DNA from: Scilla litardierei
Taxonomy: Eukaryota; Streptophyta; Magnoliopsida; Asparagales; Asparagaceae
DNA length: 64,000 nucleotides
Direction of reading: 5' to 3'
Assembly: GCA_030789695.1 (NCBI GenBank)
Contig: CM061142.1
Location: 605,997,659 to 606,061,658, forward strand
Shown one piece after another: positions 11,192 through 21,740 of the stretch. The position numbers and the translations under genes are program-made. The notes below the pieces were generated by a model. The model did not search any database. It saw nothing but the letters and a program-made list of their open reading frames with translations, and was not told where the DNA came from. How positions within the stretch are numbered: position 1 is the first letter of the stretch; each line of letters starts with the position of its first letter.

Positions 11192-12301
11192 TTAGCCTTT
11201 AGGAAACCAAACCCAATACGGTTTAGATCCTTCAATAGAAATATACTTATAATTTTTATTTAAATGAACATTCTGAACAAAATCGATTGCGTACCTTTTT
11301 CGCTTTTGATCCGTCAAATTCTTGGGAACCCATATGCTCAAAAAATTTGGGTTAGTATGATGCATCCTAGTATACTTAATCCTTTTCTTGGTATGATTAG
11401 AATCATAACCAAGTCCAGTTTTGCTCGATGATGTTTTTTGACTATTTATTAAACTATCTAACTTTCCTTTCCCTTTATTGAAGTTTTCAACAATTTTCTT
11501 CGTAGAATCATATTTGTCTTTAATAGACACGAGAAGATTATCCAAACCTTCAATTTTCACTTTCATGGATTGTACATCCTTTTCTAATAAATCATTCTTT
11601 TCTTTTAAAACAACATTTTCTTTAAGAACTTCTTTTTCTTTTGCATCCTTTTTAACTAATCTAAGTGTTCTTCTATGTTCTTTAATGAGCTTTTTATGCA
11701 TTGAGCAAAGCTCCTTATATGCTCCTCTATAATCCATGTCTTCATCATCCCTTGATGATGAATCATTTTCACTAAATGATGAATCATGCAATGAACTTAC
11801 CTGTGGCAATGTGGAGGCCAAGAAACACATATGAGCTATTTCTCTTCTCTCTGCTTTGTCATCTGATGATGATTCGTCAGAGGTAGAATCATCGCTTTGA
11901 TCGAAGGCTGCATATACTTCCTTCCTTGGTCATCGAAGCTTATTCCTTCTTTTGTTCTTTCTCTCATTATTCTCTCTACTTTTTCCACGATCTTTGATGT
12001 CTCAGTTTTTCTCTCCAAGGGACAGTCTCTTTTTACATCCTCTGGTTTGTTGCAACCAAAACAAATAATACTATTAGTAGGACGAAATGATCGTTTACCA
12101 TACTTACTTGTCATGAAGTCTTTGAAGTTTTTTGAGACAAAGGCAATATGATCTTCTTTGTCAGTGTAGTCAGAGTCTTCTTATTGTGCTTTGAATGCAA
12201 GGTTCTTTTTCTTCGGGTTTTCTTCTATCTTCTTGTCTTCCTCAAGCTCTATCTCATATGCCATGAGATTTTCCATCAGTTCTTCAATGGTGAGGACTTT
12301 T
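11192..12301 (-). pseudogene. gag: Gag C-terminal part of element C
   Basis: It continues the UBN2 Gag cut at 15752: the first residues read VLTIEELMENLMAYE, which follow directly on the AIREAYYV end of the other piece. A stop follows at about 12182. Then a zinc knuckle CFGCNKPEDVKRDC (about 12030-12075; the usual His is Asp), a frameshift near 11900, a Ser/Asp-rich stretch, a long Lys/Glu coiled coil (about 11390-11700) with the LDSLI..Q box, and an end at WVWFPKG-stop. This layout is that of SIRE-type copia Gag. It would package RNA in particles; here it is non-functional. Confidence 0.85.
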
Positions 12302-13840
12302 TGTCACACCCTGCTTCCCAAAAATATGGAGGCGAAGCGTGAGAAGGTCCGCTCAGACTTGAAGCTACAAAGCTGCAAGTCCGATAAGCGTCAAACTACT
12401 TTAAATGGCAGGTCCTTGCAACGTGAAACGAAACAAAGATAATAATAAGGAAATGAGACAAAAGAGAAATCTCAGAATATCCATAATAATAAACTCCAAC
12501 ATCGCAGAAAAGCCACCAGGCTAAAAGAAAAGAGCCTAAAAAGAAGCCCCAGCATGGCCAACAAAAGTACAAAGTACAAAAGCAAAGTAATGGTGCTACG
12601 CACCGATAACTAAACATCAACCTAAAGTAAAAGCAACTCAAATCATTCTCTAAGACTGGTCACAGGTGTCCACCAACTCCTCGTCAAATGTAGGCTCCGG
12701 CTCAGCGTCAACAAACACCTCGTCTTCAGCTACGGTCTCTAGCTCAGAGTCTAACATGTGACACCCAAAAGATCAAGGGGCACATGTCAGCAAGTCTACA
12801 AGAGACTTGTGCAAGGAAACTGAAACTGAAAGTAGCAACTTAGCAGTTATAGCATGATGCAATGACATGGCAGGTATAGCATGAGTGCAACAAGTAAAGT
12901 AAAGTAAAGTAAAGTACGAGCATGGTATTTGAAACATGTCATGGATGTCAAGTTTTACATGAACAATCACAAGTACAAAGACAAGTCTAGTAAGCACGTC
13001 GTGCACAGAGATTACGCCTTTTGGCTAGAGTGGCTGATCGGGCCAACTCCTAAGCTCAAGTGATCGCTTATCCCTACCCCTCCACGTGTATATGGACTGG
13101 CGCCCATCTTCTGGATCATGAGCCAGGAAGTGTTTTTCATGATGGCATAGGGGTGCACCTAGCCTGAACAAGGAGTACAAGTAATGTAGCGTGTGCTACG
13201 AATGCAACATTCAACTTGGATGACATGTAAGATGCAATGCATGACAGATAACAGTTTAAGTGCGTACAGATAAGGAATTTAAACATGGCAGATATCAATG
13301 CATGAATGACATGACAGGGTGACAAATCTAGCTTCGTTGTCAAGCTAGATCTTAAAGTTGCGTCTAGACAGCTATCATTTCACTGTCTAGTCTCTTTTAC
13401 GCTAAAAGCAAGGAAGTGTCCTAAAACATGGCCTAAAGCAAAGGATGGCAAGTTTCACTTGCCTGAACACCGTTCATAGTCTCAGTTCAACAATGGTCCA
13501 GATCACCCTATGTGCTCCAAATCAAACATCCCAAACATGTTTTGACGATTTCGCTTCCCAAGAGTTATAGGGGAAAGAACAACGTATCTGCGTCAATGGA
13601 TTTAGAATGTTAACTAAGGAATTATTAACCACAGGTTGACTAACATTTATAACTCTACATGCTACCCTATGTAACTAACACGTTCTGACCTCAGAGAGTA
13701 ACCCATATAATTAATATCTCTAACACACCTTACTAACTTAACATTTTAATATAACAAAAATATTGGGTTTATCATTATAAGATACTGTTCAAAGATACAT
13801 ATCCCTTATTAAAGTACTACAAAGACTGTTGTTACATTAT

Positions 13841-13946
13841 TATGGGAGAGTTTGTATAAAGACTTACATTTTTATATTAGTTATCAACTTACATATGGGA
13901 GAGTTTGTATAAAGACTTACATTTTTATATTAGTTATCAACTTACA
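13841..13946. repeat. 53-bp tandem duplication in solo LTR D
   Basis: The text starting TATGGGAGAGTTTGTATAAA at 13841 recurs at 13894 with no visible difference over the unit, which indicates a recent local duplication. Confidence 0.9.
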
Positions 13947-14219
13947 TTTATAAAAGCAATACCCACTGTTATAGACATACATGTAGTAACTAACATATAT
14001 TTTAACCGAACTAACACATATATGATAACAGGGCTAATATAATAACACTAAACTGATATCTTATCAAAATTATAACCCAATTGCCATGAAATATTTTTAA
14101 ACGTATTGCTATGCTATAAGTTCATACGTAGTAAGTTTTAAAGCAAAACTAGTACCCATCAAGACTTAACCCATTACCATTAGCTCGTATAAATATTCAC
14201 GCATGTAGGTAGCAACCCA

Positions 14220-14980
14220 ATATTATAAGCAGTCGCTCGAAACACTCACCACCCGCTGATTCGTTGCCGTTGTCATGCCCGCAAGTGACAACGGCGGACG
14301 GAGGACAAGCAGTCGGAATAGGGGAGGCGGTCGGAAACGGGGAGACGCTGGCGGTGAACTTGTTGAGGAGACCGTCGGTGTTGGGGAGATCAGAGCTCGT
14401 CGACGGTAGGAGCACAGGAGGGGAAACGGTCTGCGGTGCGAAGAAGGCGACCGGCGTGTTGTGCTGGCGGCAGGGTGGGGAGGCGGTCTAGTCGGAGAGG
14501 AGGTCAGGGAGATCAGCGATGGGTCTCTGGGCGGGCTGAGCGGAGTCCAAGGGGAGGAGCTGCGGCCATTTGGTGGGGCAAGGATGGCGGAAGGGACTCT
14601 GTTCCGAGCAGAGTAATTGAGAGAAAACAGGGGAGGTGGTCGGCGTTCAACGGGAGGCTGTCGAGGGGCGGGTGATGGATGAGAGTAATCTTCGGAGAGG
14701 CATCAGCGTTTGGGTTGTCGTGGGGCTCTGCCGTGTGAGGCGGCGCCGCCGCTGTCTCGGGCGACACACGCCGGTGAGGGAGTCGACGGGGAATGGTCGA
14801 GCGGCGCCTGGGGACGTCGGACGTCGCCTGGAGATGCCGAGCTACGCCTGGGGACGCGCGGGGATGGGTCCGGCGATGTGGGTCGCTGCTGCGCTGCGAG
14901 GGGGCCGCGATATGGGCGAAAGTGCGAGGAGAAGAGGCGCTGGAGAATTTCGTGTGAATAACAAATAGAGGGGCGGCGGC
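14220..14980. other. GC-rich island in solo LTR D
   Basis: About 760 bp with many CpG sites inside an otherwise AT-rich LTR. ORFs open on both strands here (for example 14513-15058 reverse), but their proteins are low-complexity Arg/Ala/Gly/Pro text without a domain, as expected of GC-rich DNA with few stops. It may be transcribed leader or a captured piece of host exon; neither can be shown. Confidence 0.5.
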
Positions 14981-15751
14981 CAATTTGATGCTGGGAGAGT
15001 AAATAATAAGCCCTAGGTTTAATGAACTAGGGGAAAGCTCGGTCACGTGGGGGTTCATATAGGATACACCAACTTTACTTATTATTTATCATCATTTAAA
15101 AACCCAAAACTGGGTGGGGGATGGGAAAGTGCAGTACGTGAAGGCCCATGGGGTTTTGTGAGTATGAGTAGCACCTGGATAGCTAGGCTTAGGGTTTATT
15201 TAATCCTTTGTTATTATCTTATAGGAATGCAAAGCCCAAAATAAGAGCAGTATGCGTGGGTCTAAATGAGTTGGGCCAAGATTAAAAAGTGGGCTAGGTT
15301 AACATCAGGAGATATATTATTATTAACTAATTATTAGGAAGATAAAGAACCATGTGATACTTAGGATTAAACGACTAATGGTTGGTGAAATATTGAAAGT
15401 AGATCAAACGAAGCCCAAAAATCATAAGATAAATACTGGGGTGACGGGGATGACGAGAGAAAGAAGACAGAGAAGACGGATCACAATTTCGATGACGAGA
15501 AACGAAACTAAAAATAAAAAGGCCTCACGACAAAAATGAAATTTGTGACGTCTCGCCAAACAAAGTCAAATCGTGGGAGAACGACCCAAGAAATGTCGTT
15601 CCAAGTTAGTGCCAAAATTTAATACTCTCAGAGACGATCACAACGACATATCACACCATAGTGTTCACAAACAAACAGAGTCTAAAATAAATATGTGCAC
15701 GGTCAACAGCACGTGCACGAAGAAGATACGATCGGAAAGCGACCGTTACAC

Positions 15752-16317
15752 TTTTACGTAGTAAGCTTCTCGAATGGCCATTGTCTTCCCTTTCCATTCG
15801 GGTCTAAGAGATCTTAATATCTTCATTACCTGATCATATTTAGATAGCTTTTTGCCTAGACTTGCAAGCTCATTTGTGATGTTAGAAAAGCGAGTATTCA
15901 CCTCGGTAATACTCTCTCCTTCTTCCATTTTAAAAGATTCAAATTTAGAATGTAAAACGTTAATTCGAGATTCTTTTACCTTTTCTATTCCTCGTGACTT
16001 ACCTGAAGAGTATGCCAGATATGATGTGCCGTCTCACATTGAGAGACACGATTGAACTCATTACCTGTTACAGTGTGGAATAGTGCGTTCATGGCTTTGG
16101 CGTTGAGGTTGGCTTTCTTCTTTTCATCGGCAGACCATTTTCCGGTGTCGACTTCAATGGGTATTTTGTATGGATCCTTGGTGACGATCCATGCTTCAAT
16201 TGTCTAGTGACTCTAAATGAGTTTCATGTGTATCTTCCAGCTTGCATAGTTTGTTCCATTGAACAACGGTGGTCGCATGGTGTTGAGTCCTTTAGAGTGG
16301 AAGGATGTTGATGCCAT
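15752..16317 (-). pseudogene. gag: Gag N-terminal part of element C (UBN2 domain)
   Basis: The ATG at 16315-16317 starts MASTSFHSKG, soon after the primer site. The PLFNGTNYASWKIHMK motif is the classic copia Gag entry (P.FNG.NY..W). Then two stops, the NAKAMNALFHTVTGNEFNRV block and ETAHHIWHTL, another frame break near 15950, and NELASLGKKLSKYDQVMKIL..LRPEWKGK, which completes UBN2. Interrupted at 15752 by solo LTR D; the rest is at 11192-12301. Capsid role in the family, inactive here. Confidence 0.87.
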
Positions 16318-16331
16318 CGTCTTTTAAACCC

Positions 16332-16343
16332 GCTCTGATACCA
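16332..16343 (-). other. Primer binding site of element C (tRNA-iMet)
   Basis: The reverse strand reads TGGTATCAGAGC, complementary to the 3' end of plant initiator tRNA-Met, two bases from the LTR edge at 16346. Same 12 bases as element F. Confidence 0.95.
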
Positions 16344-16345
16344 AG

Positions 16346-18062
16346 TGTTGGATCCTGTGGATGACAAACAACACTAGAAGGGGTGGTTGAATAGTGTTGT
16401 ATAGATTATAAAAAAATTTCGTTGATTAGTATAACACAATAATTCCCTTCCAATGTTGCCTAAGAAACCAAGTAGCGTGATCTACGCTTGGTTCTTAATC
16501 AACAAAGTAATCTCGAATTAATTACAAACATATAAGAATTACAATCAGAGAGATATTTATACAGCGGAATAAAAAGATCAAATTTGCAATATATTAATAA
16601 AAAATTACAAAGATGATATATTGACAACAAATAAATATCTTGCACAATTAAATAAACAAACGCAGAAAGCATGCCGAGACAAGAGATTTTTATCATGGTT
16701 TCCCACAACCTGGGTACATCCAGTCCTTGACCAATCCGGTACGAGATTCAATCCACTATTGCCTTAGCAATACAATTACCTAGCTTCACTCGCTAGGATT
16801 TCCAACGACCTAGTACCCCTACCAGGATTTCCAACCACCAAGACTTGTCTAGGATTTTCATAATCCTTATCACAAAGGGAATCCCAAATAAAAACAAGAT
16901 CCACTTCTCCACAATATTTGATGGAGATTGGTTTATACACAACAAGAATTCTATAGCCAAGATAATATTGCAATTTGTGCTTATGTAACTAAAAGAATTC
17001 AAAGTGATCTTAGATCACATAAAGATTATAGTTTGATTCGATGTGATCTAGATCCTTTTTGTTTTTCAAAACTCCTTCAAAGAATATTAAAACAAGAGTT
17101 AGAGATTTAGAAAAACAACTTTCAATAGACAAAAATAAAATAGATCTCAGAAAAGAATTTCAGATATTAAAAACTAGAGATCAGAAATTTAGAATCAGAA
17201 TTTCGGCTACGAAGACGAGAGCAATTGAGAGCGATTGAGAACTTTTAAGAATATAGTTTTAGCTCAAAAATGATAGAGAATTGGTGTTTAGAAATGTTCT
17301 CAAGAAGCTCTATTTATAGAGTTTCCAAAGCGTTTTTGAATTTCAAAAACGTTTGACTTCTGCCCATAAATCAAGGAAATGAAATCGAAATCAGGAAGTC
17401 AAAACGCTGCAAAAACGCAGTTGGTATTCGACTCCCAAGGGAGGTAGTCGACTCCCAAGGGAGGTAGTCGACTCCCAGAGAGGTTTCACTGAAAACTCTG
17501 CTCACAGCTGGTAGTCAACTCACTCCTTTGGTAGTCGACTCCCAAAGCATGTTTTCACTGAAACTCAGCTGAAAGACATGTAATCAACTGCTGGGTATCT
17601 GGAGATTGACTACGAAGAATCAAGCGAATATCTTTTGCTCTCAAAGAGTTTTAAAAATGAGTTTAAAAACTTTTGTTTCGTAAATCATTTTATGTGTGTG
17701 TGTGCAATAAGACTTGGCTTTAACATATTCCTAGAAAGGCCAACTCACACACTAGACTTAAATGAAGACTACTTGAAGCCGATCAGATGTTGATATAGAT
17801 GCGTGCTTCACTTTGAATTTGAGCTCGTCTTTCATTAGGCTTGAGCAAGTTCCATGAGCTTCATCATTGAGCTTCACTTGTGCTAGACTTGGAGCTATCA
17901 AATTCGTCTCCATCCTCTGAGGGCGGTTGAGCTTCTTCGGAATATGCGTAAAGTTATTGATCGAACAACCTACAAACTTTTGATAGTGTTTATAAGTACA
18001 CTTACATCATTTGGTGTGCTCATCATCAAAACTACTTAGGGGTGGGATTTGATTTTCCTTCA
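16346..18062 (-). repeat. 5' LTR of element C
   Basis: The plus-strand left edge TGTTGGATCC abuts the primer site; the right edge is TTTTCCTTCA. It aligns with 7107-8778 with scattered substitutions and small indels. Transcription would run toward lower coordinates from the TATA at 17310-17318. Confidence 0.92.
17310..17560 (-). promoter_or_regulatory. LTR promoter of element C with AGTCGACT repeats
   Basis: The TATA element TATAAATAG (reverse strand, 17310-17318) has, about 100 bp upstream, a cluster at 17424-17545 of GGTAGTCGACTCCC-type words (about five copies, two perfect neighbours 20 bp apart). The core AGTCGACT is self-complementary. The same arrangement is in the other LTR (TATA 8053-8061, cluster 8165-8280). 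A transcription factor site is an inference. Confidence 0.6.
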
Positions 18063-18129
18063 GCGCCGAGGCGTCAGGCCTTCACCATGACGGCTGTGGA
18101 GGTGGAGGATACCTGACGAGTCATCACGG

Positions 18130-18250
18130 GTACCTCTTCACCTTTCTTTAAGAGATGAATATTCTTTCATTTCTATTATAATATGAGATGTTGGTTTGAT
18201 ATGATTAAGATGAATAGACCCTTATATTAGTTTTATGTTTACTCTTTTAG
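18130..18250 (+). other. Intron-like insertion before protease of element B
   Basis: Starts GTACCT and ends CTCTTTTAG. Removal joins ATCACGG to GCATTATT, giving VITGIIRV directly before the protease DSG motif, the continuous arrangement expected for plant gypsy elements. It is 121 bp and AT-rich with in-frame stops. Splicing is inferred only from sequence. Confidence 0.6.
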
Positions 18251-20669
18251 GCATTATTAGAGTTGCTTCTTTCCCTGCATTGTCACTCTTTGATTCAGGA
18301 GCATCTCATAGCTTTCTGTCTCAACAGTTTGTGACTAGGAATTCTTTAGTCATGGATTCATTTGCTTCCAGTTGGAATATCCATACAAGAAGTGGGGGTA
18401 ATTTGCAGTTCTTCGGGATACCGGCGGTGTCATGTAGAGATTTGTGGACAAAGGTTGTATGCAAATTTCTTAGTTATGGAGATACCTCATTTCGAAGCAG
18501 TATTTGGAATGGATTGGTTAGGGATGTTCTACGCCACTATAGATTGTAAACTTAGGAAGATAGTGTTTCAGATTCTCGATCACCCTGAGTTTGAATTCTT
18601 TAGTGGTAGTAATTCCCTTGAAACATTGAAGTTGAAGGCTGACCCAATGGAAGAGATGATTATGGCGATGGAAGCTGAACTAGTGTTGCCAAGGGTAGTC
18701 CATGATTTTCCAGACGTCTTCCCTGACGATATCTATGGACATCCTCCAGATAGATCCTTGGAGTTCACCATTGATTTGATTCCAGGTACTCAACCGATTG
18801 CAAAGGCTCAGTACCGTATGGCTCCTCTAGAGTTAGTAGAGCTTCTTAATCAGTTGAAATAATGGTCGGAGCATGGCCTGATTCAACCTAGTGCATCACC
18901 ATGGGGTGCGCTAGTGCTTTTGGTGAATAAGAAGGATGGATCTCGAAGGATGTGCATCGATTACCGGGAATTGAATAAGGTTATTGTGAAGAACAAGTAT
19001 CCTAGGATTGATGACATCTTCGATCAGCTTGGTGGATCGCGAGTGTATTCAAAGCTGGATTTGAGAAGTATATATCACCAGGTGAAGGTCAGAGGATTAG
19101 ATGTTTTGAAGACTGCATTTCGAACTCGATATGGTCATTACGAGTTCTTAGTAATGCCTTTCGGCGTTACGAATGCACCGGCCATATTCATGAGGTTGTT
19201 GAACTAGGTCTTTTATGAATACTTGGACAAGTTTGTGGTAGTCTTCATTGATGATAACTTGGTGTATTCAAGGACAGATGAGGATCATGCTGAGCACTTG
19301 AAGATAGTCCTGGAGGCTTTGAGGAAACACTAGTTGTATGCTAAGTATAGCAAATGCCAGTTTTGGTTGGCCAAGGTTGCTTTCCTGGGACATATCATAT
19401 CCGGAGATGGAATAGCAGTGGACCCAGAGAAAGTTGTTGCAGTGGAGAAGTGTCCAATTCCTAAGACAGTTACAGAGATCAAAAGCTTCTTGGGATTGGC
19501 TGGGTACTATAGAAAGTTCATCAAAGATTTTTCCAAGATAGCTGCACCATTGACTCAACTAACTAAGAAGAGTGTTGATTACCATTGGTCAGAAGGATGT
19601 CAATGAGCTCTTGATGAACTGAAGCTGAGATTGATCACTGCACATGTCCTGACAATTCCAGACTGTTCAGGTGGATTTGAAATTTTCCGTGACACGTTAG
19701 GCAGAGGATTGGGATGTGTCCTCCATCAGCATGGTAGGGTAGTAGCCTATGTCTCTAGATTGTTGAAGACGCATGAGAGAAAAATATCCTATGCATGATT
19801 TGGAGTTAGCTGTAGTGGTATTTGCATTGAAGTTATGAAGGCATTTTCTTCTGGGTAAACGAGAAAAGATATACACAGATCACAAGAGTTTGAAGTACGT
19901 GTTCACTCAGACAGAGCTGAATATGAGACATCGCAGATGGCTTGAGTTAATGGCTGATTACGATATTGACCTCCAGTATCATCCTGGAAAAGTCAACATC
20001 GTACTTGGTGCTCTTAGTCGTATGCTGACGGTGATGATGATGACAGGACAGAGAGAAATTCGGAAGATATTCGTCAGATGGAGATTGAAGTTGACTTACA
20101 TAGTACTTCGGTGATAATGATGAATCTGTAAGTCCAATCTGATTTAGTCAAATAGATTAAGGAGGCTCAGGTTGGAGATGATAAGTTAAAGAAGATTCGA
20201 GAGAAGACAGAGGCCATACTCCGTAATGGTTTCTGTATTCATGTAGATGTGTCTCTATGTTTGGAAGCAAAATTTGTATGCCATCAGGTGATATACGGGA
20301 TGAACTACTGAGAGAAGCTCATAGCTCACCTTATTCTATTTATCACGGAGGCACCAAAATGTATCGTGATCCGTGACAACATTTTTGGTGGCATGGTATG
20401 AAAAGGAGCGTGGCTAAGAGTGTAGCCTCATGTCTAACCTATAAGCTGGTTAAAGCTGAGCACCAAAGAACGGCAGGACTACTGCAGCCTCTTCCTACAC
20501 CAGAATGGAAGTGGCAGCATGTGACGATGGACTTCATAACTGGGTTACCTCGTACTCCTGAGGATATGATGCTATTTAGGTAATTGTTGATCGATTTACC
20601 AAATCAGCTCTCTTTACACATTTTTGAGTTGGCCAGTCGACCGACCATCTTGCCAAGAAATACATGGAG

Positions 20670-20742
20670 GTAAGATCTTTATTTTCTTGGTCTCTATTAA
20701 GGTTTGTTGTTAGTCTAGATCCTGAATCGAGTTTGTATATAG
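20670..20742 (+). other. Intron-like insertion in integrase of element B
   Basis: Starts GTAAGATC, ends TTTGTATATAG, 73 bp, T-rich. Removal joins AAATACATGGAG to GAAATTGTGAGG in frame, giving KKYMEEIVRLHGVP, a conserved uninterrupted integrase stretch in this family. Both sites match spliceosomal consensus. Confidence 0.7.
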
Positions 20743-21730
20743 GAAATTGTGAGGCTTCACGGAGTACCTATATGCATAGTCTCCGACCGTGACACTAGAT
20801 CCACGTCACATTTCAGGAGAAGTCTGCATGCCAGCTTTGGAACTCAACTGAGTTTCAGCACTGCATATCATCCACACACAAATAGTCAGTTGGAGAGGGC
20901 GATTCATTTCTTAGAAGATAAGTTGAGGGCGTGCATGCTGGACTTTAAAGGCTCTTGGGATGAACATCTATATCTGGTAGAGTTCACTTACAATAACAGT
21001 AATCAGGCAAGTATAGGCATAGTGCCATATGCATCATTATATGGGAGAAAGTATCGATCTCCTCTTAGTTGAGATGATGTCAGAGATCGTGAAGTATTGG
21101 ACCCAGACATGATTGCTAAAACAGTGGATGTGGTGAGGGTCGTCAAAGATAATCTTCGTATAACCCAAGAGCGTTATAAGAATTGGACGGATGCGAAGAG
21201 ACGACACCTAGAGTTTCAGCCAGGAGAACAAGTGTTTCTGCAGATCTCGCCTACTCGAGGACTGATCCGTTTTGGTAGACGAGAAAAGTTGAGCCCGAGA
21301 TATATCGGACCTTTTGAGGTGTTAGCTCGTGTTGGCGAGGTAGCCTACAGGCTTGCATTACCAACATCTCTTGAAGGAGTGCATAACGTGTTTCACGTAT
21401 CACAACTCAGGAGATGTATTTTATATCCTAGTCATGTCATCGACTTCTCGGAGATCGAAGTACACCAGATTTGACTTATGATCAAGAGCCAGTGGCTATT
21501 CTAGACAGGAGGCATAAGATGCTGAGGAAGAAGTCCATTAGTCTTGTGAGGGTTATGTGGCATCGAGAGTCACCAGTAGAATCTACCTGGGAACTCGAAG
21601 ATGAGATGAGAAAGAAGTACCCTCACATATTTGTATGATGTGTGATTTTGTTTTAAAACTATATAAGATGATATGATGTATAGAATGACTCCTCCACTGT
21701 TTATTTTGAAATTTCGAGGACGGAATTTAT

Positions 21731-21740
21731 TTTAAGGGGG
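21731..21740 (+). other. Polypurine tract of element B
   Basis: TTTAAGGGGG directly precedes the 3' LTR. The LTR text resumes at ATATCTTTATATATG, so the first 13 or so bases of the LTR (TGTAATGGCCCCA in the 5' copy) are missing or altered here. Confidence 0.75.

Larger units (their letters stand above)
12302..15751 (-). mobile_element. Solo LTR D (gypsy-type, 3.45 kb) inside gag of element C
   Basis: Plus-strand ends TGTCACACCC and CCGTTACA give sense ends TGTAACGG...GGGTGTGACA. The exact 5-bp target duplication CTTTT is at 12297-12301 and 15752-15756. Removing the insertion rejoins the Gag reading frame. No gag/pol protein is encoded inside, so it is a recombined solo LTR. It shares its ends with LTRs A, B and E but its body is different. 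A GC-rich island lies at 14220-14980 and an AAAGT short tandem repeat near 12895-12915. Confidence 0.88.
7107..18062 (-). mobile_element. Pol-less Ty1/copia SIRE-like element C, nested in element B
   Basis: Reverse-strand element bounded by LTRs 7107-8778 and 16346-18062. The flanks GCTCC (7102-7106) and GCGCC (18063-18067) are a 4/5 match to a target duplication. Sense order: 5' LTR (high coordinates), tRNA-iMet primer site, gag (UBN2 domain, zinc knuckle, coiled coil, WFPKG end), spacer, ORF3, polypurine tract, 3' LTR. No protease, integrase, reverse transcriptase or RNase H is present between gag and ORF3, so it is non-autonomous. Its gag is broken by solo LTR D. Members of the SIRE/Maximus lineage carry an extra ORF after pol; that ORF is retained here. 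Confidence 0.88.
18063..21638 (+). pseudogene. pol: Gag end and Pol of gypsy element B (PR-RT-RH-IN-chromo-like)
   Basis: It begins with the Gag C-terminus cut off by element C (RRQAFTMTAVEVED). Protease has DSGASHSF at about 18282. RT runs about 18690-19610, with the [18 protein letters not shown] box, a YSKLDLRS box and the active-site FIDD at about 19250. RNase H follows with TDHKSLKYVFTQ..LN.R..RWLE, ending near 20030. Integrase has a degraded zinc region (20290-20440), GLLQPLPTPEWKWQHVTMDF, SDRD and the later TAYHPHTNSQLER core. A tail after 21474 (one-base deletion) gives a chromo-like end and stop at 21636-21638. At least ten stops or frameshifts break it. Two GT...AG intron-like insertions (18130-18250, 20670-20742) are annotated separately. 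Confidence 0.93.

Noticed and set aside
14513..15058. 181-codon reverse-strand ORF
   Set aside because: GC-rich sequence gives few stops on both strands; the protein is low-complexity Pro/Arg/Ser/Ala text without a domain.
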